Shown: piece after piece, positions 1 to 8,957 of the stretch
How positions within the stretch are numbered: position 1 is the first letter of the stretch
Layout of the letters: each line of letters opens with the position of its first letter
Assembly (NCBI RefSeq): GCF_900112005.1
Contig: NZ_FOKK01000019.1
Location: 30,499-94,498 of the forward strand
Reading direction: 5' to 3'
Origin: Algoriphagus aquimarinus
GTDB lineage: Bacteria; Bacteroidota; Bacteroidia; Cytophagales; Cyclobacteriaceae
DNA: 64,000 nt
The notes under the pieces: model-generated
What the model was told of the DNA's origin: nothing
What the model saw: only the letters and a program-made list of their open reading frames with translations
The model's database searches: none
Position numbers and translations under genes: made by a program

Positions 1-1
1 C

Positions 2-589
2 ACGCAGGTTTCTACGAATTTCTTGGTGCTATTCCCAGAAGGTGTTTTGGATCAAGCGCCGAAATTTCATGTGCTGATCACTAAAACAACTAATGATAGA
101 CAAGCGGCTGATGTGCAAGCTGAGATAGTTAGAGCTTTTCCCAATATTTCTATTATCAACCTCGGTACAATCGTAGCGACGTTGGAGGAGATTTTAGGTA
201 AAATAAGCTTTGTGATACAGTTTATGGCATTTTTCAGTATTGCAACTGGGATATTGGTGTTGATCAGTTCGCTGATCATCAGTAAATATCAACGTATGCG
301 AGAGAGTATTCTGCTTAGAACTTTGGGTGCAAGCTCGACTATTGTCAGTAAGATCAATACGCTGGAATACTTCTTCTTGGGAAGTTTAGCCTCGCTATCG
401 GGGATTATCCTGTCTTTCGGAGCCACTTGGCTACTGAGCGAGTTTGTATTCAATATCCCATTCCGAGGAGCCTGGTTTGAAGCATTTGTGCTTTACCTAT
501 CTATTACCGGTTTGACGATAGTCCTGGGCTGGCTCAATGGGCGTAAGATCATCAATCAGCCTCCGATGGAGATATTGAGGGGGACTTAA
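2..589 (+). CDS. ABC transporter permease, FtsX/YbbP-like (3' part)
   Basis: This is the C-terminal part of an FtsX-type permease; the frame is open to the window edge, so the gene starts upstream. What is visible is the end of a periplasmic domain (residues about 1-60), then three hydrophobic segments at about 65-90, 115-145 and 155-175. It closes with the cytoplasmic tail NGRKIINQPPMEILRGT, which matches the P-(L/M)-E-x-L-R ending common in YbbP/MacB-like permeases. The first transmembrane helix is missing because of the window edge. The family works with an ATPase to move lipids, lipoproteins or peptides; the substrate cannot be read from the sequence. A terminator hairpin follows the stop closely. 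Confidence 0.85.
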   Translation, partial: TQVSTNFLVLFPEGVLDQAPKFHVLITKTTNDRQAADVQAEIVRAFPNISIINLGTIVATLEEILGKISFVIQFMAFFSIATGILVLISSLIISKYQRMRESILLRTLGASSTIVSKINTLEYFFLGSLASLSGIILSFGATWLLSEFVFNIPFRGAWFEAFVLYLSITGLTIVLGWLNGRKIINQPPMEILRGT

Positions 590-609
590 TGTCTGAAATT
601 AGAATTTTG

Positions 610-639
610 AAAGGCTCGCAGAAATGCGGGCCTTTTTTC
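610..639 (+). terminator. Rho-independent terminator of the permease gene
   Basis: AAAGGCTCGCA and TGCGGGCCTTT form an 11-pair stem (one T-G wobble) around a GAAA loop, followed by a T tract. It lies about 20 bases after the permease stop. Confidence 0.85.
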
Positions 640-665
640 TTGATAAAAAATCTATGGATTTAAAA

Positions 666-694
666 GAAAAAAGCTCGCTTTTCAGCGAGCTTTT
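666..694 (-). terminator. Terminator of the tRNA-Leu transcript
   Basis: AAGCTCGCT and AGCGAGCTT form a perfect 9-pair stem with a short loop. Read on the minus strand it lies 2 bases beyond the tRNA 3' end and is followed by a T tract. Confidence 0.8.
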
Positions 695-695
695 G

Positions 696-777
696 TACCC
701 AGAGCCGGAGTCGAACCGGCACGCCTTGCGGCATTGGTGTTTGAGACCAACGCGTCTACCGATTCCGCCACCTGGGC
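696..777 (-). tRNA. tRNA-Leu (anticodon CAA)
   Basis: The minus strand reads GCCCAGGTGGCGGAATCGGTAG at the 5' end (given here as overlapping parts: GCCCAGGTGG, GGCGGAATCGGTAG), a class II D arm. The anticodon stem TTGGT/ACCAA encloses the loop CTCAAAC, so the anticodon is CAA and reads UUG codons. A long variable arm (GCCGCAAGGC) and a T arm with GGTTCGACTCC follow. The acceptor stem GCCCAGG pairs with TCTGGGT with wobble at the ends. The discriminator is A; the CCA end is not encoded. The length, 82 nt, suits a Leu tRNA. Confidence 0.95.
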
Positions 778-856
778 TTGTGGTGAGAGTGTGTCTCGTT
801 CCCGTCACTTCCGTAACGGGATGCAAATATGAACAAAGAATCTTTTTTCTACAAAC

Positions 857-1156
857 TCAATTTTCTACTTCTTCCAGTTTTTTCGAGCTGAAAGCCTGCG
901 GCTTCTCTGAGAATAAGGCTTTGGTGAAAGTCCATACGCTTTTAAAAAGCTCAGAGTCACGGTATTGGTTCAGCTTTTCTTCACTTTCCCAATGACTATG
1001 TGTTAAGAAAATATTTTTATCATTTTCGTCCTGCCATAACTCCAAGTGGTGACATCCGGGGGAATTCCTTATGGATTTCTTGTTTGCGTTGAAATTTTCC
1101 AAGAAGGCAGCCACCGCTTCGTGCTTGAAAGTCATTCGCACAATTCGGATCAGCAT
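857..1156 (-). CDS. ABM-domain (antibiotic biosynthesis monooxygenase-like) protein
   Basis: A 99-residue protein of the dimeric alpha/beta-barrel ABM superfamily (YgiN-like). It begins with a short strand (MLIRIVRMTF), has the typical central segment SPGCHHLELWQDENDKN and the later HSHWESEEKLNQYRDSE helix. Family members include quinol monooxygenases and haem-degrading enzymes, but many have no known substrate and none can be assigned here. Its ATG overlaps the TGA of the SAM-hydrolase gene (TGATG), so the two are translationally coupled in one operon. Confidence 0.8.
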   Translation of the reverse strand: MLIRIVRMTFKHEAVAAFLENFNANKKSIRNSPGCHHLELWQDENDKNIFLTHSHWESEEKLNQYRDSELFKSVWTFTKALFSEKPQAFSSKKLEEVEN

Positions 1157-1926
1157 CAGGGATGGAAGGTTACATAAACCACACTGTCGTACTTCAAGCC
1201 TAGCAATTCAGCGCCATGACCGTGGTTGATGCCGATTTCAAGTAAATCCAGACTGTTGAAAAAGGCAAAGCAATCTCCAGGTTCTACCTGATCATAACCT
1301 TTGTGAAGTCTATTGACTGATTCTCTGCCGAACTCAATAGAGAATTTGCCTGGGTTCAATTTATCAAATACCTCTTTGTTGACATTAGTGATCAAGTTAC
1401 CATAACGATCTACCCGCAGCACATGTCCTATGATATGCTCCCGGGTAGCTTTCGGATGACGGGACATTAGTTTTCGGAAGTTTTTTAAAGGTCCGCCAAA
1501 ATCATGAATAGCTGCGCCGCTGGCAACTTTTGCAGCTATAGGCGCAAGGATATCTTTTGTAGGAAAAGTAGAGTCTTTCAGATGTATATCCGCAAACTGA
1601 ACCATAATACCGGGTTCGTGGTCTGCCAGAAGACTTAGAAGCCCGTTGTTTGGGCCAACAAAAATGTGTTCTTCAAGTTTTACACCTATATAACCATGGG
1701 TAATACTTCCCGTTGTGTTTAAAGAGACTAAGTGTACAGTTCCTTTCGGGAAATCCCTGAAAGTAGATCGAAGCACAAATGCAGCGTGGGCAATGTCAAA
1801 CGTGTCGATATTGTGAGAAATATCGATGATGTTCAATTGTGGATTTACGGCAAGCATTTTCGCTTTTACTGCCGGTACGTAGTAATCTTTGTCCCCAAAA
1901 TCTGAGAGGAATGTCACCAATGCCAT
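1156..1926 (-). CDS. S-adenosyl-L-methionine hydrolase (adenosine-forming), DUF62 family
   Basis: A 256-residue member of the SAM hydrolase / SAM-dependent halogenase family. Family signatures are the N-terminal LSDFGDKDYYVPAVK, the HxID segment IIDISHNIDTFDIAHAAF, the nucleotide-binding VGPNNGLLS, and the second-domain strand VDRYGNLITNV. Non-halogenase members hydrolyse SAM to adenosine and methionine; hydrolase rather than halogenase is inferred from the general class, since fluorinases and chlorinases are rare. Length is normal. It is the first gene of a two-gene operon with the ABM protein and is divergent from phoH. Confidence 0.9.
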   Translation of the reverse strand: MALVTFLSDFGDKDYYVPAVKAKMLAVNPQLNIIDISHNIDTFDIAHAAFVLRSTFRDFPKGTVHLVSLNTTGSITHGYIGVKLEEHIFVGPNNGLLSLLADHEPGIMVQFADIHLKDSTFPTKDILAPIAAKVASGAAIHDFGGPLKNFRKLMSRHPKATREHIIGHVLRVDRYGNLITNVNKEVFDKLNPGKFSIEFGRESVNRLHKGYDQVEPGDCFAFFNSLDLLEIGINHGHGAELLGLKYDSVVYVTFHP

Positions 1927-1951
1927 AGAAGCAAGTCAATTAAAATTTATG

Positions 1952-1959
1952 TACTTTTG
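1952..1959 (+). promoter_or_regulatory. Candidate Bacteroidota -7 element upstream of phoH
   Basis: TACTTTTG fits the Bacteroidota -7 consensus TAnnTTTG and lies 75 bases before the phoH start. I do not see a clear -33 TTTG partner, so this is tentative. Confidence 0.4.
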
Positions 1960-2033
1960 TTAAGGAGGGCTGCGGACAAAATTAGAAATTTTATTCGTCT
2001 ACCTTCAATGAAAATCTAATCAATAGAAATAGT

Positions 2034-3023
2034 TTGGTCGAAAAAGTAATCACATTAGAAAATGTCCCCTTGGCTGAGTTTTTAGGCGAAGCCAATGAGA
2101 ACATCCGGCAAATTGCTGCTGCCTTTCCCCAAAGTAAAATTATTTCCCGTGGTAATGAAATCAGAATTCAAGGCGGAGCCCCTGAAATTCTGAGAATTAA
2201 CGATGTTCTAAATCTTTTATTGGAGCATGTGGATCGATTTGGCCACATCACTCCAGAGAATGTAAAAGATTATTTAGAAGTCGAAGGAGTGCCTTTCGAA
2301 GAAGCTAACCGGGATCAAGTAATCGTCTTTGGTAACAAAGGATTAGTCATCAAGCCCAAGTCTGCAAACCAGCGAAAGCTGGTGGAATCAGCTATGAAAA
2401 ATGATTTGGTTTTTGCCTTAGGTCCTGCCGGAACTGGGAAAACCTATATAGCTGTCGCTTTGGCTGTGCGGGCCTTGAAAAACCGAGAAGTTAAACGCAT
2501 CATTATCACTAGGCCAGCTGTGGAAGCTGGAGAAAATCTTGGTTTTTTGCCAGGTGATCTGCAGGAAAAACTAGATCCATACTTAAGGCCGATTTACGAT
2601 GCACTTCAGGATATGGTGCCTCCCGAAAAGCTCAAATACTATCAGGAAACTCGTGTTATAGAAATTGCCCCGTTGGCATATATGCGTGGAAGAACTCTTC
2701 ATGATGCATTTGTTTTGCTTGATGAAGCGCAAAACACAACAAATGAGCAGATCAAGATGTTCTTGACCCGTATGGGGCCAAATTCCAAAGTAATCATCAC
2801 AGGTGACCAGACCCAGGTGGATTTGCCAGTAAGGCAAAAAAGCGGACTGTCTGAGGCGCTAAAGATTCTGAAAGATGTATCTGGGATTGGTGTAGTCAAT
2901 CTGAGTGGTAAAGATGTAATCAGGCATAGATTAGTGAAGTCAATTATTGAAGCTTACGAAAAAGATCATTACCAAAAAGAACTACAAAAAGATGAGTCTG
3001 CTAGTAGAAAGAATAACTCGTGA
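2034..3023 (+). CDS. phoH: PhoH family ATPase
   Basis: A 329-residue PhoH-like P-loop ATPase. Residues 1-65 form a KH-like nucleic-acid-binding region (ENIRQIAAAFPQSKIISRGNE). Walker A is GPAGTGKT at 130-137 and Walker B is VLLDEAQN, followed by the sensor-like ITGDQTQVDLP. The family is linked to RNA metabolism and ribosome-associated functions; the precise role is unresolved. The start is a TTG codon giving VEKVITLENVPLAEF; the ATG 26 bases upstream is in another frame, so TTG is the best start. The downstream GNAT gene begins inside its last 32 bases. Confidence 0.92.
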   Translation: MVEKVITLENVPLAEFLGEANENIRQIAAAFPQSKIISRGNEIRIQGGAPEILRINDVLNLLLEHVDRFGHITPENVKDYLEVEGVPFEEANRDQVIVFGNKGLVIKPKSANQRKLVESAMKNDLVFALGPAGTGKTYIAVALAVRALKNREVKRIIITRPAVEAGENLGFLPGDLQEKLDPYLRPIYDALQDMVPPEKLKYYQETRVIEIAPLAYMRGRTLHDAFVLLDEAQNTTNEQIKMFLTRMGPNSKVIITGDQTQVDLPVRQKSGLSEALKILKDVSGIGVVNLSGKDVIRHRLVKSIIEAYEKDHYQKELQKDESASRKNNS

Positions 3024-3426
3024 TGATCAGCTAAAGTCTGCGTATTGGATCAGAGAACAAGTTTTTGTGCTCGAACAAGAAGTCGATCCGAAGGCGGAGT
3101 ATGATGAGTTTGAAAGTCAATGCGCACACTTTCTTGCCTATCTTGATGATAAACCAGTGGGTACGGCTAGGTGGAGAGTTACGCCAAATGGGGTGAAATT
3201 GGAGCGTTTTGCCGTATTGGAAGAAGCCCGAGGCAAAGGCGTTGGGCAAGCTTTAGTGACAGCAGTACTCAACGATATTGAATCCAATCCTAAAGCAATT
3301 GGCAAATTGAAATACCTTCATTCTCAGCTTGATGCAGTTCCACTTTATACAAAATTTGGGTTTGAAAAAGCAGGGGATATGTTTGAAGAGTGTAATATTT
3401 TGCACTATAAAATGCAACTGGCTTAA
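2992..3426 (+). CDS. GNAT family N-acetyltransferase (YjcF/ElaA-like)
   Basis: A 144-residue GNAT acetyltransferase. The opening SAYWIREQVFVLEQEVDPKAE is typical of the YjcF/ElaA branch, and the acetyl-CoA loop reads LEEARGKGVGQAL. The C-terminal strand LHSQLDAVPLYTKFGF is also family-like. The substrate is unknown. The ATG at 2992 overlaps the 3' end of phoH by 32 bases in a different frame; a longer frame from 2947 exists but would add residues before the domain without support. Likely co-transcribed with phoH. Confidence 0.85.
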   Translation: MSLLVERITRDDQLKSAYWIREQVFVLEQEVDPKAEYDEFESQCAHFLAYLDDKPVGTARWRVTPNGVKLERFAVLEEARGKGVGQALVTAVLNDIESNPKAIGKLKYLHSQLDAVPLYTKFGFEKAGDMFEECNILHYKMQLA

Positions 3427-3461
3427 GTATTGCCACATATTTGTTAACTAATTATAGAAAT

Positions 3462-4037
3462 ATGAAAAAATCAATCTTTACCCTTACTCTTATTCTGGCG
3501 TTAGTAGTTTCAGGATATGCACAAGAAGTGATTTCGAGCAGTGGTGGTTCTACTCCGAATAGAGGTGGTTTTTCTAATGAAATCCATGTTAATTTCATGA
3601 CACTCATTTGGTTTGGGTCACTCGAAGCAGGATATGAGCGTTATTTGAGTGACGATCATTCGATAGAGTTCAAAGGTTTTATAAACGACCGCTTTGGATT
3701 TAATAATGAAAACAGTGGGAAAAAGTATAAGACGAACTCTTTACAGGCTTCAATGAACTTTTACTTTGGAGATAATGGAAGTGGACGTTTTTTCTTGTTC
3801 CCATTGGCTAAGATTCGTTTTGGGGATTTTGAAGAGCCGGGTGATGGTGGAGGAATTCAGACTACGGATATGACCGCTTTCATCTTAGGTGCTGGAGCAG
3901 GATATAAGTGGGAGCTTTCTAAAAACTTTGCATTTGGGCCATTTGCCAGCATAGGTAGAAACTTCAGTGATGACGTTTCAAATCGCTTTACAGGAATAGA
4001 ATTAAATGGTGGATTCAATCTTGGATATAGATTCTAA
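3462..4037 (+). CDS. Predicted outer-membrane beta-barrel protein
   Basis: A 191-residue exported protein. An N-terminal signal peptide (MKKSIFTLTLILALVVSGYAQ, cleavage after A-Q or before E) is followed by alternating hydrophobic strands and a terminal aromatic residue (GGFNLGYRF), as expected for a small outer-membrane barrel. No specific family is recognisable. The ATG at 3462 is preferred over an in-frame TTG 21 bases upstream because it starts the signal peptide. It stands alone, with its own terminator. Confidence 0.75.
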   Translation: MKKSIFTLTLILALVVSGYAQEVISSSGGSTPNRGGFSNEIHVNFMTLIWFGSLEAGYERYLSDDHSIEFKGFINDRFGFNNENSGKKYKTNSLQASMNFYFGDNGSGRFFLFPLAKIRFGDFEEPGDGGGIQTTDMTAFILGAGAGYKWELSKNFAFGPFASIGRNFSDDVSNRFTGIELNGGFNLGYRF

Positions 4038-4063
4038 GATTTCTTTACACTACTTTAAATGAC

Positions 4064-4091
4064 AGAGAGCCCATTTTGGGCTCTTTTTTTA
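4064..4091 (+). terminator. Rho-independent terminator after the barrel gene
   Basis: AGAGCCC / GGGCTCT stem with a 5-base loop and seven T residues, 28 bases after the stop at 4037. Confidence 0.85.
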
Positions 4092-4263
4092 TGTGCTTCT
4101 TTTTACCACATAATCGCCTTGGTTATAGACTTTGGAAATAACCATTTGAATTTATGATGTTATTGGGTTTGTAAATGATTAATGTATAATGGAATACATT
4201 GAGTTTGCTTGCTGCGTTTTTTTCGGAAAAATGAAGTAAATTAAATCTTTAATTTTTTTGAAG

Positions 4264-6198
4264 ATGAGATTTGCTGACTTTCCATTTTTACGGTATCTGC
4301 CATTTCTATTGCTTGGCATTTTTTTGGGTCAATCGTATTGGTCTCCTGACTTGCTCGTACTATCTATTATCCTGAGCATAAGTTGGCTTTGCTATATGAT
4401 TTTAGTTTTTAATTGTGAGAAATATGTTTCTTACTTCCAACTAAGTTCCATCGCATATTTATCGTTGCTTGTTTTCGGCGCATTGCTGGTTCAAAACAAG
4501 AAGCATCAAACCGATGTCAGTTCGGATATTCTTCAAGCGGAAAGTTACTTAGCACAGGTGACTGCATACGATCTGCAAAAGCCGAATTCGTTCGAGAATT
4601 TACTGGAAGTAAAATCTTTCCTGATCGGAGAAAGCTGGACTGACGCGCAGGTAAAAATTCTGGTTTATCATCAAAGTGACAAGCCTTTAGAGCCAGGTCA
4701 AATACTTTTAGTGAGAAAGAAGCCCGAGGAAATCACAAGTCCTGTCAATCCTCATGAGTTTGACTATAGGCAGTATCTGTCCAGACAGGGAATCCACTAC
4801 CGTCAGTTTCTAGGAAAGGATTTCCAAGTGATTGATTCCGTTAATAGTAAGGGTCTCGAATATTTTTTGGTGCATTTACGACATAGAATTGGTGAGATGC
4901 TTCAGTCAAAAATCCCAGATGAGAATTCTGCACAAATTGCTCTTGCGCTCCTGCTAGGTCAGAAAAAAGAGTTAGATCCGACGATTCGTGAAGCTTACAC
5001 TCAGGCTGGCGTGATGCATATTTTGGCTGTTTCGGGACTTCATGTTGGTATTATTTACGCCTTGTTTATTTTGATTTTGAAACCACTCAAACTGAAAAAG
5101 GAGAACGCTAAGCTGTATCTACTTGCTGTTATTTTAGTGATCTGGTTGTATGCATTTCTCACTGGGTTGTCTCCTTCAGTAGTTCGTGCATCGACTATGT
5201 TTTCACTGCTTACGCTAGGACAGATGCGTGAGCGTCGTCCATCGATTTATAATATTTTGGCCTTTTCTGCTATGCTGATGATTACCATGAATCCAGATGT
5301 GATTTATGAAGTTGGTTTTCAATTATCCTATTTGGCAGTGTTGGGTATCGTGATGATTCAGCCTTTGATTCTGAATTTGTGGTTGCCGAGACACAAGGTG
5401 CTAGAATACGTATGGCAGTTAACTTCCGTTAGTCTAGCTGCTCAGTTGGTTACTTTTCCCTTGTCCTTGTATTATTTTCATGTGTTTCCTACCTACTTTT
5501 TACTAGGTAATTTATTGATTCTGCCTCTAGCATTTTTGATCATGCAAGTCGGAGTTCCCTTGATGATTTTTGGTTGGATTCCAGTATTAGGAGATGGCTT
5601 AGGTTGGGTTTTAAGTTGGCTGATCTGGGTTCAGAATTGGATTGCTGAGACTATTCGTATGATTCCTGGCGGAAAACTGGATCGACTCACGATGGATTTC
5701 TCAGGAATGATATTCGTGTGGGGTATGCTTTTGATTATAGCAGGTTGGGACTATGGATCTAAAAGAAAGCTGACCTGGCTGGCTACGAGTCTGGTTTTTC
5801 TTTTGGCTGGTTTTCAGCTTTATGAAGAATTACAAACTCCTTCTAAAGAGCTGATTATATATCAAGGAAAGAAGGCTCAACTTTTAGATTTTTCAGATTC
5901 AGGTCAAACATACGCTTGGAATCAGGGCATTGAACCAGGGGAAATCAGTTACTCAGTAGATCCGAATCGTGTACAAAATCATTTGCCTCATACTCCTCAA
6001 TCATTAGTGGCCTATCAGCACGATTCAGGTCAGCTAGAGTTTGTTGGTACTGAATTTACTTTTCATCCTACAAACAAAAAACTTCACTTTACTTCGGCTC
6101 CAAAATCGATTTATTATTGGTCTGATGGCAAGTGGGTAGACTTAGTCATGACCGATTCAATAGCTGTTGACTCTTTAGCTTATCGAATACTTTTCTGA
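4264..6198 (+). CDS. comEC: ComEC/Rec2 family competence protein
   Basis: A 644-residue inner-membrane protein resembling ComEC, the channel that takes single-stranded DNA into the cytoplasm. Three N-terminal hydrophobic segments lie before a DUF4131/OB-like periplasmic part (about 100-200, with NPHEFDYRQYLSRQGIHYRQ). The Competence domain follows, with the signature HILAVSGLHVGIIYALF and SPSVVRASTMFSL and many membrane helices up to about residue 540. The C-terminal metallo-beta-lactamase domain of full ComEC proteins is absent: only about 100 residues remain and no HxHxD is present. Many Bacteroidota ComEC proteins share that short form. The start is ATG 4264; a TTG lies two codons upstream. 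Confidence 0.88.
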   Translation: MRFADFPFLRYLPFLLLGIFLGQSYWSPDLLVLSIILSISWLCYMILVFNCEKYVSYFQLSSIAYLSLLVFGALLVQNKKHQTDVSSDILQAESYLAQVTAYDLQKPNSFENLLEVKSFLIGESWTDAQVKILVYHQSDKPLEPGQILLVRKKPEEITSPVNPHEFDYRQYLSRQGIHYRQFLGKDFQVIDSVNSKGLEYFLVHLRHRIGEMLQSKIPDENSAQIALALLLGQKKELDPTIREAYTQAGVMHILAVSGLHVGIIYALFILILKPLKLKKENAKLYLLAVILVIWLYAFLTGLSPSVVRASTMFSLLTLGQMRERRPSIYNILAFSAMLMITMNPDVIYEVGFQLSYLAVLGIVMIQPLILNLWLPRHKVLEYVWQLTSVSLAAQLVTFPLSLYYFHVFPTYFLLGNLLILPLAFLIMQVGVPLMIFGWIPVLGDGLGWVLSWLIWVQNWIAETIRMIPGGKLDRLTMDFSGMIFVWGMLLIIAGWDYGSKRKLTWLATSLVFLLAGFQLYEELQTPSKELIIYQGKKAQLLDFSDSGQTYAWNQGIEPGEISYSVDPNRVQNHLPHTPQSLVAYQHDSGQLEFVGTEFTFHPTNKKLHFTSAPKSIYYWSDGKWVDLVMTDSIAVDSLAYRILF

Positions 6199-6260
6199 GT
6201 TTGATTTTGCAAAGCCTGCTATTGAAACTAACTTGATCCCAAACCCAAATTGCGAAACAA

Positions 6261-7034
6261 ATGAGCGCTGTACTCACCGAGATTACCGACAGAATAGGAA
6301 TCATCACATTGAATCGACCTGAAAAGCGTAATGCGCTTAGTCCTGAATTGATTGCAGGATTACATACGTCTTTTGAGGCGATGAATTCAAATGATGAAGT
6401 GAAAGTCATTGTACTCCGATCTACGGGAAAGGCTTTTTGTGCAGGAGCAGATTTGGCCTATTTGCAGCAGCTTCAGGATTTCTCTTACGAGGAAAACTTA
6501 GAAGATAGCCGCCGTCTTATGGACTTGTTTAATTTGATCTACTGCCTTCCAAAAGTTGTAATTGCTGAAGTTCAAGGTCATGCTTTGGCTGGGGGCTGTG
6601 GATTGGCGACAGTCTGTGATTTCGCTTTTGCTGTCCCGGATGCTCTTTTCGGCTATACTGAGGTTAGAATCGGTTTCGTGCCAGCTTTGGTTTCAGTCTT
6701 TTTGTTGGAGCAAATTGGCGCTGCCAAAACGCAGGAATTGCTACTTTCTGGAGAGTTTATTTCTTCCACAAAAGCGGCCGAATTAGGCTTGATCACAGGT
6801 GTAGAACCAGCTGAGTTTTTATCGAATTATGTGACTGAATTTGCTTCCAAACTAATCAAACAGAATTCAGGATTTTCCATGGGCAAAACCAAAGCTCTTT
6901 TGCGCGAGCTAAATCAATCAACCAGAAACAAATCGCTTGAGCTTGCTGCGGAGACGAATGCCACGGCACGTGCTCATGCCGATTGCAAAAAAGGAATTTC
7001 TGCTTTCCTTAATAAAACTACGCCAGATTGGTAA
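6261..7034 (+). CDS. Enoyl-CoA hydratase/isomerase family protein
   Basis: A 257-residue crotonase-fold enzyme. The CoA-binding segment is ITLNRPEKRNALSPEL, the first oxyanion-hole motif is AFCAGADLAYLQ, and the second is GHALAGGCGLATVCD. The general acid/base glutamate is expected in GYTEVRIGFVPA, which is present. The sequence resembles methylglutaconyl-CoA hydratases of leucine degradation, but the substrate is not proven by the residues. The recQ start codon follows its stop directly with no spacer, so co-expression is likely. Confidence 0.88.
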   Translation: MSAVLTEITDRIGIITLNRPEKRNALSPELIAGLHTSFEAMNSNDEVKVIVLRSTGKAFCAGADLAYLQQLQDFSYEENLEDSRRLMDLFNLIYCLPKVVIAEVQGHALAGGCGLATVCDFAFAVPDALFGYTEVRIGFVPALVSVFLLEQIGAAKTQELLLSGEFISSTKAAELGLITGVEPAEFLSNYVTEFASKLIKQNSGFSMGKTKALLRELNQSTRNKSLELAAETNATARAHADCKKGISAFLNKTTPDW

Positions 7035-8957
7035 ATGCTGAATAGAGCTACTGAAATCCTTCATCAAGTGTTTGGACATGCTGATTTTCGGCCTGTCCAG
7101 AAAGAAATCATCGAGTCAGTACTGGCTGGGAAGGATACGCTTGCGCTGCTTCCAACAGGTGGGGGTAAATCACTATGCTATCAAGTTCCCGCGCTGACAC
7201 AGGAAGGGATATGTCTGGTCGTGAGTCCGCTGATTGCCTTGATGAAAGATCAGGTGGATGCTTTAAAGGCAAAAGGTATTAAAGCTGCGGCCATTTATTC
7301 AGGAATGAGTTATCGAGAGATCGATCGCACGCTGGACAACTGCATTTATGGAGATTACAAGTTTTTGTATGTATCTCCAGAGCGGTTGAAAGCGGAGCTA
7401 TTTGTCGAGCGATTTCGCCAGATGAAGATCAATTTGATAGCAGTGGATGAAGCGCACTGTATTTCTCAATGGGGTTATGATTTTCGCCCACCTTATTTAG
7501 AGATCGCCCTGATTCGCCCTTATCATCCAAATGTTCCTGTTTTGGCTTTGACAGCTTCTGCTACGCCGCAAGTTTGCGCGGATATCATGGAAAAGTTGGA
7601 GATGAAAAAACCGGCGGAATTCCATCAGAGTTTTGCGAGAAAAAATCTCAGTTACTCTGTGCGACTTGTAGAGAACAAACTTGAGAAAGGACTGGAAATA
7701 CTGCGTAGAATCGATGGGACGGCAATTTGGTATGTGAGAAATCGTCAGGGGACTCATCAAATCGCTAAAGCGCTAAGTCAAATGGGTATTTCTGCATCAG
7801 CGTATCATGCGGGACTTTCTATGCAAGATCGAGCAAAGCGTCAAGACGCTTGGATGAAAAACGAAGTTCGTGTGATGGTCAGTACGAATGCTTTTGGGAT
7901 GGGGATTGACAAGCCAGATGTGCGTGTGGTGATTCATCATGATTTGCCCGAAAATGTAGAGAATTACTATCAGGAAGCAGGGCGTGCGGGACGAGATGGA
8001 GAAAAAGCCTATGGAGTTCTACTAGCGAATAATCAAGATTTTGAAACTGTTTTAAAAAGAGCAGAGCTTGTTTATCCACCTTTAGATTTTGTGAAGCGGG
8101 TGTATCAGTGCTTGGCAAACTATTACAGAATTGCAGTTGGGAGCAACATGCTGAGCAGTTTTGATTTCGAATGGAATGAGTTTGCAAACACCTATGAATT
8201 GGGCGTTTTGGAGAGTTTTTATGCTTTGAAATTACTGGAAGAAGAAGGCTTTATTGGGCTCAGTGAAAGCTATTACACACCTTCCAAAATTCATTTTACG
8301 GTAGATCCTTCTAGATTGTATGAGGTTCAGATCGCTTACGCAAAGCTGGATCCGGTGGTGAAAATCATCATGCGAACGTATGGAGGGAATGTGTTCTCAG
8401 AATACATCAAAATCCAGGAAGCGAAACTTGCTAAGTCGCTCAATGTCTATGAAAATGAGCTGATAAAATCGCTCAAACATCTGGAACAACTGGAAGTGAT
8501 GGTCTATGACCAGCGAAAGGATAAGCCGCAGATCACCTTTTTGACACCTCGATACGATGCTGGTAAACTGCCACTCAATTTCAAACGAATAGAACTTAGG
8601 AGAGCTTTGACGCTGGAAAAAGCTCAAAGTATGGTGAAATATGGGCAGCAAGCTGAGCTATGTCGCACCCAGTTTATTCAGGAATACTTCGGAGAAACTA
8701 CCGATGAACAATGTGGTGTTTGTGATATCTGCATCACGCAGCGAAAGGATAATCACCCTGAAATAGCTGAAAATAAGCTTAGAAATAAGATATTGGAAAC
8801 ATTATCCAAGACTGGCGAGTTGACTGATAAGCAGATTTTCGAAAGTATCCGCCTTCCTCTGGCTGAGAAAAACCTTAGAGTTTTGCGGATTTTACAGGAT
8901 CAGGGATATATTACACTACTGGCTTCGGGCAGTTACGTACTTACAGCTCATGAGTAA
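7035..8957 (+). CDS. recQ: ATP-dependent DNA helicase RecQ family
   Basis: A 640-residue 3'-5' DNA helicase used in recombination and repair. Motif I is TGGGKS (residues 41-46), motif II is VDEAHCISQWGYDFRP with the RecQ aromatic loop, and motif VI is YYQEAGRAGRDG. The RQC zinc module is seen as CRTQFIQEYFG and CGVCDIC, then a winged-helix part. The C-terminal HRDC domain of E. coli RecQ is missing; this shorter form is common in Bacteroidota. The ATG directly abuts the stop of the hydratase gene, and the next gene starts inside its last 8 bases. Confidence 0.95.
   Translation: MLNRATEILHQVFGHADFRPVQKEIIESVLAGKDTLALLPTGGGKSLCYQVPALTQEGICLVVSPLIALMKDQVDALKAKGIKAAAIYSGMSYREIDRTLDNCIYGDYKFLYVSPERLKAELFVERFRQMKINLIAVDEAHCISQWGYDFRPPYLEIALIRPYHPNVPVLALTASATPQVCADIMEKLEMKKPAEFHQSFARKNLSYSVRLVENKLEKGLEILRRIDGTAIWYVRNRQGTHQIAKALSQMGISASAYHAGLSMQDRAKRQDAWMKNEVRVMVSTNAFGMGIDKPDVRVVIHHDLPENVENYYQEAGRAGRDGEKAYGVLLANNQDFETVLKRAELVYPPLDFVKRVYQCLANYYRIAVGSNMLSSFDFEWNEFANTYELGVLESFYALKLLEEEGFIGLSESYYTPSKIHFTVDPSRLYEVQIAYAKLDPVVKIIMRTYGGNVFSEYIKIQEAKLAKSLNVYENELIKSLKHLEQLEVMVYDQRKDKPQITFLTPRYDAGKLPLNFKRIELRRALTLEKAQSMVKYGQQAELCRTQFIQEYFGETTDEQCGVCDICITQRKDNHPEIAENKLRNKILETLSKTGELTDKQIFESIRLPLAEKNLRVLRILQDQGYITLLASGSYVLTAHE

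Noticed and set aside
624..995. Plus-strand frame of 123 codons across the tRNA-Leu gene
   Set aside because: It covers the tRNA, its terminator and part of the minus-strand ABM gene, and looks like chance.
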